DNA of 8,380 nucleotides from JBBQSF01 sp038214085. GTDB lineage: Bacteria > Bacteroidota > Bacteroidia > Bacteroidales > CG2-30-32-10. Location of the stretch: positions 1 to 8,380 of the forward strand of contig JBBQSF010000130.1 of NCBI GenBank assembly GCA_038214085.1, written 5' to 3'. The position numbers and the translations under genes are program-made. This document shows positions 1 through 5,227 of the stretch, in pieces. A model generated the notes under the pieces. The model was not told the DNA's origin. It saw nothing but the letters and a program-made list of their open reading frames with translations, and ran no database searches. Each line of letters opens with the position of its first letter. Within the stretch, counting starts at the first letter, position 1.

Positions 1-189
1 AATATTATCAGGATAAAGTAAAAAATGACCTTCACGAATATTCACTGTTTGGCGCGTGTCGTAAAAAATATCCGTCTTAACAAATCCCGAAAATTTAATT
101 CCAAATTTTGGTTCTTCTTTTTTCTCTTGTGCATTGCCAACGAAAGGCAATACGGCCATAATTGCTAGAGTTAAAAATTTTGTTTTCAT
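1..189 (-). CDS. Exported protein N-terminus, probable outer-membrane beta-barrel (partial, runs off the left edge)
   Basis: Only the first 63 codons are present; the gene continues beyond base 1. Translation begins at an ATG (187-189). It opens with a classic signal peptide: MKTK, then a hydrophobic stretch of about 12 residues, ending GNAQ. This is the alanine-glutamine end typical of Bacteroidota secreted proteins, with cleavage probably near residue 20-21. A short charged linker (EKKEEPK) follows, then alternating segments such as GIKFSGFVKTDIFYDTR that read like the first strand of a porin-type barrel. The gene lies 12 bases downstream of the TPR gene on the same strand with no terminator between, so the two are probably co-transcribed. 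Its place behind a solute symporter would suit an outer-membrane channel for the same substrate, but that is inference. The barrel call rests on a short fragment and is moderate; the export signal is secure. Confidence 0.72.
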   Translation of the reverse strand, partial: MKTKFLTLAIMAVLPFVGNAQEKKEEPKFGIKFSGFVKTDIFYDTRQTVNIREGHFLLYPDNI

Positions 190-201
190 AATTCTGTTTT
201 A

Positions 202-972
202 TTAATTGAATTTATTTTTTTCAGGAGGAAACAGTTGATCAATAATTGACCTGTCTTCAGGTGGCTTACCCATGAGAACATTAAAATTATTTCGCGCCGT
301 AAAATTATCCTTCCAAAGTTTTATTGCCTTGACATAGCATTCTAGCGCTTCTTCCTGTTTATACTGGTGCCTCAAAATAATTCCAAGATTGGTATAACAA
401 ACCGATAAGCGCCTTGGTGTTTCTTCTTGCGCCAGAACAAGATCGTCAACCCGCTTATTTATTATTTTCTTATAATTTTTGCCTTCAAAAGCCTTGTCGT
501 TTTCTAAGAAAAAGGGTTTAATGCTCGCCAATAATTCTTCCTTGGTATATTTTGCATTTTTATCAAGCCATGAATTATAAATTACAATGCTTGAGTCAAT
601 GTGTTTTTTTGCAACGTCGAGCAATTTCGATTTTTCTAAACTATCCTTGCTTTCATACAAGGCTTTGCTAAGAAATGCCGAGCCCCTGTCGTTATATACA
701 ATTCCAAGTTCAAAAGATTCTTTATACCCTGGTGCATTGTTCAAAATTAACTCAATACTATCCAATAATGGAAGCGCTGCCGCAAATTTCTGTTCATTGA
801 TCAATTCGTCGTACTTCTTAAACATGAACTTTGTCTTTACAACCCGGGGATCTTCTGATCTGTTTTTACCTCGGTAATAAAAATACGCCACTATCAAACT
901 TATGAAAATTACAGTCAAAATCCCAAGCATTACCTTCTTGGTTTGTTTCGATATTTTAAATATGTTTTTCAA
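202..972 (-). CDS. Membrane-anchored tetratricopeptide-repeat protein
   Basis: A 256-residue protein with one N-terminal membrane helix (about residues 15-33, VMLGILTVIFISLIVAYFYY) followed by a soluble helical region, presumably periplasmic. The clearest TPR unit is at about 190-223, with the spacing NLGII...EEALECYVKAIKLW. Weaker helical pairs at about 46-79 and 87-136 look like degenerate TPRs. TPR proteins are scaffolds for protein-protein contacts; no enzyme motif is seen. The frame opens at a TTG (970-972). A TAG at 979-981 excludes any upstream ATG. The next candidate is the ATG for Met15 (928-930), which has a weak purine stretch (AAGAAGG) just ahead and would still keep the membrane helix, so the protein could be 242 residues. 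The start lies only 17 bases past the symporter terminator hairpin, so expression depends on read-through or on a promoter overlapping that hairpin. The specific partner is unknown. Confidence 0.85.
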   Translation of the reverse strand: MKNIFKISKQTKKVMLGILTVIFISLIVAYFYYRGKNRSEDPRVVKTKFMFKKYDELINEQKFAAALPLLDSIELILNNAPGYKESFELGIVYNDRGSAFLSKALYESKDSLEKSKLLDVAKKHIDSSIVIYNSWLDKNAKYTKEELLASIKPFFLENDKAFEGKNYKKIINKRVDDLVLAQEETPRRLSVCYTNLGIILRHQYKQEEALECYVKAIKLWKDNFTARNNFNVLMGKPPEDRSIIDQLFPPEKNKFN

Positions 973-982
973 TGTATTCTAT

Positions 983-1022
983 AAAAAACAAAGACAATCC
1001 CGATATTGCAAGGATTGTCTTT
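983..1022 (-). terminator. Rho-independent terminator of the symporter operon
   Basis: The arms AAAGACAATCC (990-1000) and GGATTGTCTTT (1012-1022) are perfectly complementary over 11 bp around an 11-base loop. Read on the minus strand, the hairpin is followed directly by G and six T residues (989-983). It starts 20 bases after the symporter stop codon, the expected position for an operon terminator. It also stands directly in front of the TPR gene, so incomplete termination would set a lower expression level for the TPR and barrel genes. Confidence 0.88.
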
Positions 1023-1041
1023 AGATATATATTAGTAACGA

Positions 1042-2718
1042 CTAGCTATGGACCTTTTCAATTAAAAATTTCTTGATTTCCACTGGTGTAGGTTTTGACA
1101 GCTTTGACACAATAATATTAGTAAAAATTGAAAGAGGTGCTCCAATCCATGCAAAGTACCACACATTTAACCAATACTCAACAAAAACCTGTCCCGGCAA
1201 TTGGCCTCCGGATTTTGCCACAATAAAGTACAGTAAAGAGAATAAAGAAACTGCAATTCCTACTGACATTCCAGCAATACCACCAGCCTTGTTTGAGCCG
1301 CTCCACCAAATACCCAGAAGGAAGAGTGGGAAAATAGTACAAGCAGCCATTGAGAAGGCAACTGCAACCAATTGAGCAATCATTCCAAGTTTAAGCATGG
1401 CCACAATACCAACCACAACACCCATAAGTATGGTTCCAAAACGTGCCATTCTAAGTTGTGCTTTGGGAGTTGCATTTGGATTGATGATTTTTACATACAA
1501 ATCATGTGAAAAAGCTGAAGATCCGGCAACAAGCAAGCCCGAAATGGTTGAAAACGCAGCAGAAATAGCTCCAGCAGCCAACAGCCCAACCACTAACGGA
1601 TGTAAATTCCCCAATTGAGCCGTATATACCACAATGGCATCGGAAGTAAGATTCCCAACTTCAGGGTTTGACGAGAGTATTTTTCCGAAGACAGAAAAAA
1701 TTGGAGTGCTCCAATATAAAATACAAATAAAGAAAAGTCCCCAAACACATGACAAGCGTGCATCCTTTATGGTTGGAGTAATGTAAAAGCGTTGAAGCAC
1801 ATGAGGAAGACCAGCGGTTCCTACCATTAATGAAAAGCAAATTGCAATCCATTGAAAAGCGGTGCTTCCAGTTGCCGGATCCCAAGGCATTGCAAATTCA
1901 GGACTTGCAACCAATGATACATTATGACCATAGGCATTCAGCAATGCAACACCATCAGCAATATTAGGCGCAGGAATTCCTTGAACTATATCTGAAACAA
2001 TTGTTCCATAACCAAATTGTGGAATCAACCAAAAATAATCAAATTTATACGTAAGTAAAAAAGTAGGAATCATAAACGCGATGATAAGAATAATGTATTG
2101 GATTACCATGTTTTTTGTGGCACCAACCATCCCAGAAATCATGGTGTAAAAAATCACAACCGAAGCTCCAATAATAACCGACCAGGAATAATCAATACCA
2201 AGAATCCATTTAAACATAAGGCCAACACCACCAAACTGCCCTACACAATATGCAAAAGAAATAAGAATGGTAAATACTGCGCTCGTTGCCCGAAGGCCCT
2301 GTGAGTAATACCTGTCACCGATAAAATCAGATGCGGTAAATTTACCATATTTACGAATTTGTCCAGCCATTAAAACCAGCAACAAAACATACCCTCCGGT
2401 CCAGCCTACAACATAAGCCAAACCATTGTATCCCGATAAATACATCATTCCAGACAAGCCAAGAAAAGATGCGGCACTCATCCAGTTGGCTCCAATGGCC
2501 ATACCTGAACTTACATTTGAAATTTTCCTTCCTGCAGCATAGTAATCCGTAGTATCCTTTGCTTTTGACAGAAATCCTACCATAACAAAAGTAATCAGAA
2601 CAGCAATTAAAATTATTGCCGGTCCTAACTTAAAACTACCCTCAAGCTGTGTTAAATTCCCAGCTAAAGCCAATGCAGGTAATGCTAATATGCCCAGTGT
2701 TATAAATAATTTTTTCAT
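1042..2718 (-). CDS. Sodium:solute symporter, VC_2705/ActP-like (probable carboxylate uptake)
   Basis: A 558-residue inner-membrane transporter of the solute:sodium symporter family (LeuT fold), expected to import an organic anion with Na+. The first 19 residues (MKKLFITLGILALPALALA) resemble a signal peptide, a trait shared with E. coli ActP. Family landmarks are DYYAAGR (58-64), WMSAASFLGLSG (79-90), GWTGGYVLL (105-113), DFIGDRYYS (131-139), GTAGLPHVLQRFY (300-312) and AAGAISAAFSTISGLLVAGSSAFSHDLY (381-408). By analogy with vSGLT, Ser390/Thr391 in the last block probably belong to the second sodium site. The WTGGYVLL and DFIGDRYYS blocks favour the VC_2705 group over ActP proper. Length and conserved blocks indicate an intact gene. 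It lies 25 bases behind the DUF4212-like small subunit, the standard pairing for this group, and ends just before a strong terminator. Acetate or another short-chain carboxylate is the likely substrate, inferred from relatives only. Confidence 0.93.
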   Translation of the reverse strand: MKKLFITLGILALPALALAGNLTQLEGSFKLGPAIILIAVLITFVMVGFLSKAKDTTDYYAAGRKISNVSSGMAIGANWMSAASFLGLSGMMYLSGYNGLAYVVGWTGGYVLLLVLMAGQIRKYGKFTASDFIGDRYYSQGLRATSAVFTILISFAYCVGQFGGVGLMFKWILGIDYSWSVIIGASVVIFYTMISGMVGATKNMVIQYIILIIAFMIPTFLLTYKFDYFWLIPQFGYGTIVSDIVQGIPAPNIADGVALLNAYGHNVSLVASPEFAMPWDPATGSTAFQWIAICFSLMVGTAGLPHVLQRFYITPTIKDARLSCVWGLFFICILYWSTPIFSVFGKILSSNPEVGNLTSDAIVVYTAQLGNLHPLVVGLLAAGAISAAFSTISGLLVAGSSAFSHDLYVKIINPNATPKAQLRMARFGTILMGVVVGIVAMLKLGMIAQLVAVAFSMAACTIFPLFLLGIWWSGSNKAGGIAGMSVGIAVSLFSLLYFIVAKSGGQLPGQVFVEYWLNVWYFAWIGAPLSIFTNIIVSKLSKPTPVEIKKFLIEKVHS

Positions 2719-2719
2719 A

Positions 2720-2743
2720 TTTTTTTAATAATTTTTTTAATAA
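2720..2743 (-). repeat. Two tandem copies of a 12-bp A/T repeat filling the small-subunit/symporter gap
   Basis: On the plus strand the unit TTTTTTTAATAA occurs twice back to back, occupying all but one base of the gap between the small-subunit stop codon and the symporter ATG. On the mRNA it gives two A-rich stretches just before the start codon. A-rich leaders commonly assist translation initiation in Bacteroidota, which mostly do not rely on Shine-Dalgarno pairing. A tandem pair can also change copy number by slippage, altering the spacing between the two genes. Confidence 0.7.
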
Positions 2744-3517
2744 TTAATCTTCCTTAATTGAGAATTTCTTTTGAATCTGGTTAATTCTGATGCTGTATAT
2801 CAGCGACAGGGCCACAAAAAGTATTAACAGAAATTCAGCTGTATAGAAATAATGAAATGGGAAACCCAGAAATTTCGTATCGGTTAGGAACGATTGATTA
2901 TGGATAAGATATGTTTTCATTACTTTAGGAAGTGCCTCTTTGTCACTTGAACTTAATTCCTTATAGTCGACATTTAAATTATAAGGCAGAATGGCGGCCT
3001 TATTGTTGGTGGAATCAATTCCAGTTTTTTCATTGGCAATTAAGTTGATTGCGGCTTTTATATCAACTAGATCTGCCTGAAGTTTTTTATACTCTTCATC
3101 ATTTGCCTTACTGAGTTTTTTTCTTGTTTCGGTAAGATTTTTAAGCTGCCCTGACAACGCAACCTTTTCAGAATCGCTAACCATTCCAAACACACACCAG
3201 GTTAATGCATTGTCGATAATAATTTTATTGGCTGGTGATACAGATGATTTCCCTGCAACCATTATTAATGAGTTTACAAAAACTTTCTTTTCTGCATCTG
3301 TTGCATTTCCTGCTTTTACCTGCTCCCAAACCGATTCAAATTTAATCAAAGTTTTTTCGGGGGTGGGTTTTTCGAATATCAGCAACATGGCTTGAAATCC
3401 AAAAATCGCGACAACCCAGATTATTAGCATTGTGAGAATAAGATTCCTGTTTTTTTTGCCATAGGGGCTTACAGGCTTAAACAAACTAAAATTATAGTCC
3501 TTGTTGCTTTCTTCCAA
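2744..3517 (-). CDS. Expanded DUF4212-like sodium:solute symporter small subunit (TTG start)
   Basis: A 257-residue protein with two membrane helices (about 27-47 and 225-245). The first part, KKNRNLILTMLIIWVVAIFGFQAML, and the last part, FLGFPFHYFYTAEFLLILFVALSLIYSIRINQIQKKF, align by eye with the two halves of DUF4212, the small partner of VC_2705-type symporters (typical form: GFPlgFwfaqQGsi..FvxLixxYa). Ordinary members are roughly 80-110 residues. Here about 170 residues separate the helices, including a charged, helical, probably coiled-coil segment (about 115-165, KNLTETRKKLSKANDEEYKKLQADLVDIKA). With two helices this loop would lie on one face of the membrane; the positively charged N- and C-terminal ends suggest it is periplasmic. 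The start is TTG (3515-3517): the frame is closed upstream by TAA at 3536-3538, no ATG intervenes, and GGGAGG sits five bases ahead. The symporter follows 25 bases downstream. The DUF4212 link is by eye and moderate; partnership with the symporter is well supported by position. Confidence 0.8.
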   Translation of the reverse strand: MEESNKDYNFSLFKPVSPYGKKNRNLILTMLIIWVVAIFGFQAMLLIFEKPTPEKTLIKFESVWEQVKAGNATDAEKKVFVNSLIMVAGKSSVSPANKIIIDNALTWCVFGMVSDSEKVALSGQLKNLTETRKKLSKANDEEYKKLQADLVDIKAAINLIANEKTGIDSTNNKAAILPYNLNVDYKELSSSDKEALPKVMKTYLIHNQSFLTDTKFLGFPFHYFYTAEFLLILFVALSLIYSIRINQIQKKFSIKED

Positions 3518-3522
3518 TTGAA

Positions 3523-3528
3523 CCTCCC
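3523..3528 (-). promoter_or_regulatory. Strong Shine-Dalgarno sequence fixing a TTG start
   Basis: On the minus strand GGGAGG (within AGGGAGGT, 3529-3522) lies five bases before the TTG at 3517-3515. The reading frame has no upstream ATG or GTG before its stop at 3536-3538, so this ribosome site decides the start of the small subunit. Most genes in the window have no such motif. Confidence 0.8.
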
Positions 3529-3567
3529 TGTTTAATTATTGATAATTACTTTTTATTGATTTGTTGC

Positions 3568-3575
3568 CAAAAATA
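3568..3575 (-). promoter_or_regulatory. Predicted -7 promoter box for the transporter operon
   Basis: On the minus strand TATTTTTG matches the Bacteroidota -7 consensus TAnnTTTG. No TTTG or TTG occurs at the usual distance of about 20 bases upstream, so the -33 box is poor, as at promoters that need an activator. Transcription would begin near 3562, leaving a leader of about 45 bases before the TTG start. Confidence 0.5.
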
Positions 3576-3605
3576 CGATTATTAAGTTTCGGGAAAAGAT
3601 ATAAT

Positions 3606-3638
3606 AAGTTGAAATATAACATTGTTTTATATCAACTT
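3606..3638. promoter_or_regulatory. 33-bp palindrome, candidate operator in the divergent intergenic region
   Basis: The outer arms AAGTTGA (3606-3612) and TCAACTT (3632-3638) are exact inverse complements. Symmetry continues inward through ATA/TAT and an AACA-T-TGTT core (3618-3626), with one mismatched base pair at each of two symmetric positions on either side of the single central base, 3622. Dyads of this kind are typical binding sites for dimeric regulators. The site overlaps the -33 region of the regulator gene and is centred about 60 bases upstream of the predicted transporter start. That is the class I activator position for Crp-family proteins. The divergently encoded Crp/Fnr protein is the natural candidate ligand. 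The sequence is not a standard FNR box (TTGAT-N4-ATCAA) or CRP box, so the match is structural only. Confidence 0.6.
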
Positions 3639-3652
3639 TTTTTTTACATTTG
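3622..3652 (+). promoter_or_regulatory. Predicted promoter of the Crp/Fnr-type regulator gene
   Basis: TACATTTG (3645-3652) matches the Bacteroidota -7 box TAnnTTTG exactly, with TTG (3622-3624) 20 bases upstream as the -33 element. The start of transcription would be about 3658, giving a leader of roughly 10 bases to the ATG at 3669. The palindrome at 3606-3638 covers the -33 element, so the gene is likely autoregulated if its product binds there. Confidence 0.6.
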
Positions 3653-3668
3653 ACCAAATTATTAGCCT

Positions 3669-4358
3669 ATGAGGTTCTCAAAAAAACATCTTTGCAAAAA
3701 CTGTTTATTAAAATGTGATATTTTTTCAACACTGCATGAATCCTGCGAAAGTCTTGAAGAAATCCAGCCTCTACATGCACACTTTAAAAAACATGATGTA
3801 ATTTGCAAACAGGGAACCGAAGTTACTCATGCTATATTTTTAATAAAAGGGTCAGCAAAACTTTACATAGAAGGGCTGAACAACAGAAATATCATTTTAT
3901 ATATTCTTAAGCCGCCAGCCTACATAGGTCTTTTATCGTTTTTTGAAAGTCCGAATTATTCATATTCCGTAACAGCTCTGGAAGAATCCGAAGTTTGTTT
4001 TATAGAATTAAATCTTGTAAAAAAACTTTATGTTGAAAATCACGAGCTTCTTTTATGCCTTAACAAAGCATTCGGCAAATCTGTTTCCAGTATAATGAAG
4101 AAAATTATTTCGTTAAATCAGAAACAAATCAGAGGCCGTATTGCAGAGAACCTGATTTATTTGTCGGAATTAAACAACAATGAAAAATTTCATTTGGGAT
4201 TATCGCGTAAAGAAATTGGCGAAATGTCTGCAATTTCTGAGGAAAATACCGTTCGCCTTTTGTCTGAATTTGCAAAGGAAAGCATTATATCCGTTAAAGG
4301 AAGAGATATTGAAATACTCGACATGCCCCTGCTGAAAAAAATTAGCGAAGTAGGTTAA
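3669..4358 (+). CDS. Crp/Fnr-family transcriptional regulator with an N-terminal cysteine cluster
   Basis: A 229-residue cytoplasmic regulator. Residues about 31-145 form the cNMP-binding-like beta roll (VICKQGTEVTHAIFLIKGSAKLYI), a long helix lies around 130-150, and a winged helix-turn-helix ends the protein (about 155-225, with LSRKEIGEMSAISEENTVRLLSEF at 178-201 carrying the recognition helix). The phosphate-binding cassette of true cAMP receptors (GE...RSA) is not present at 87-105 (GLLSFFESPNYSYSVTALE), so cAMP is an unlikely effector. The N-terminus has Cys9, Cys12, Cys16 and Cys26 (C-x2-C-x3-C-x9-C), and Cys46, Cys110 and Cys130 lie in the core. This recalls the Fe-S ligands of FNR, but the spacing is different, so a redox or metal role is only possible. 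It is divergent from the transporter operon with a palindrome between them and probably controls that operon and itself. Confidence 0.9.
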   Translation: MRFSKKHLCKNCLLKCDIFSTLHESCESLEEIQPLHAHFKKHDVICKQGTEVTHAIFLIKGSAKLYIEGLNNRNIILYILKPPAYIGLLSFFESPNYSYSVTALEESEVCFIELNLVKKLYVENHELLLCLNKAFGKSVSSIMKKIISLNQKQIRGRIAENLIYLSELNNNEKFHLGLSRKEIGEMSAISEENTVRLLSEFAKESIISVKGRDIEILDMPLLKKISEVG

Positions 4359-4433
4359 AATTCGGTGATTGTTAATTAAATTTAACGAAATTTACTGTTT
4401 TTATAGAGGATATTTTCAACAATAAAACAACGA

Positions 4434-5189
4434 ATGAAAATCCAATATTGTTCAGATTTGCATCTGGAATTTGAAGCCAACAGCAATTACTTAGAAAAAT
4501 TTCCACTTGTTGTTAGTGGGGAAATTTTAATTCTGGCTGGAGATATCGTACCGCTTCATGATGAGTTTTTCAGCAATTCATTTTTTAATTTTATTTCAAA
4601 AAATTATAAAAAAGTATTTTGGGTTCCCGGCAATCACGAATTCTATTACAAGGATATTAACGAATACAAATCATCATTTAACATTAAACTCAAAAGCAAT
4701 ATTCATATTGTGAATAACATTGCGTTGCACTACGAAAATGTTCAATTTATCTTCACAACCTTGTGGTCTAATATAAGTGCAGGAAACGAAAAAAATGTGG
4801 AACAAGGTGTTTCTGACTTTGAGTGCATCACGGTAAAAAATAAAAAACTCCGCGCAAAGGATTTTAACAAACTCCATTACGACAGTCTGGCATTTATTCA
4901 ACAGGCATTTGAAAACAAACAAGGTAAAACCGTTGTTGTTACTCATCATTTGCCATCAGGTCTGTGCAATTCGCCTGTACACAATAGCAGTCCGATTAAT
5001 GAGGCGTTTTGTGTTGAATTAACAGATATTATTAAGAAATCCGATGTGAATTTCTGGATATATGGGCACAGCCACTTCAATCAAAAACCCTTGTACATAG
5101 GAAATACTATTTTGCTTACAAATCAGTTGGGTTATGTTCATTTTAACGAACAAGGAGCGTTCAAACACAATGCCTATTTCTCGATATAA
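4434..5189 (+). CDS. Calcineurin-like metallophosphoesterase
   Basis: A 251-residue soluble protein with all the signature blocks of the metallophosphoesterase superfamily: SDLH (Asp8, His10), GD at 36-37 (Asp37), GNHE (Asn67, His68), THH (His171, His172) and GHSH (His212, His214). These residues hold a two-metal centre, usually Mn, Fe or Zn, that hydrolyses phosphoesters. The C-terminal pattern SPINEAF...WIYGHSH...LLTNQLGY is that of a broad group of bacterial single-domain phosphoesterases whose physiological substrates are mostly unknown; nucleotides or a phosphodiester are possible. No signal peptide or membrane helix is seen, so it is cytoplasmic. It starts 75 bases after the regulator gene on the same strand with no clear terminator between, and could share that transcript. 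It converges on the sensor gene. The family is certain; the role is not. Confidence 0.93.
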   Translation: MKIQYCSDLHLEFEANSNYLEKFPLVVSGEILILAGDIVPLHDEFFSNSFFNFISKNYKKVFWVPGNHEFYYKDINEYKSSFNIKLKSNIHIVNNIALHYENVQFIFTTLWSNISAGNEKNVEQGVSDFECITVKNKKLRAKDFNKLHYDSLAFIQQAFENKQGKTVVVTHHLPSGLCNSPVHNSSPINEAFCVELTDIIKKSDVNFWIYGHSHFNQKPLYIGNTILLTNQLGYVHFNEQGAFKHNAYFSI

Positions 5190-5219
5190 TCCTTATTTAC
5201 TCCCTTTAATTTTATATCG
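5182..5219. terminator. Weak inverted repeat between convergent genes, possible bidirectional terminator
   Basis: CGATATAA (5182-5189, including the phosphoesterase stop codon) pairs perfectly with TTATATCG (5212-5219) around a 22-base loop in the 38-base gap between the convergent phosphoesterase and sensor genes. The stem is short and AT-rich and there is no T run directly after either arm, so termination here is only suggested by position. Confidence 0.3.
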
Positions 5220-5227
5220 GGGCGCAG

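Noticed and set aside
587..877. Plus-strand open frame of 96 codons inside the TPR gene.
   Set aside because: It is antisense to a clear TPR coding region, with no recognizable domain, promoter or ribosome site.
1073..1618. Two plus-strand open frames (100 and 73 codons) inside the symporter gene.
   Set aside because: They are mirror images of conserved transmembrane coding sequence and show no motif of their own.
3609..3635. TTGA...TCAA within the palindrome considered as an FNR box.
   Set aside because: The half sites are 19 bases apart, whereas FNR boxes have TTGAT-N4-ATCAA. Only a generic dyad can be claimed.
4371..4386. Short inverted repeat GTTAA-N6-TTAAC between the regulator and phosphoesterase genes.
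   Set aside because: Only five base pairs, AT-rich, with no T run. It is expected by chance at this composition and is too weak for a terminator or operator call.
4674..4949. Minus-strand open frame of 91 codons inside the metallophosphoesterase gene.
   Set aside because: The opposite strand holds an intact enzyme with every catalytic block; this frame is a shadow.
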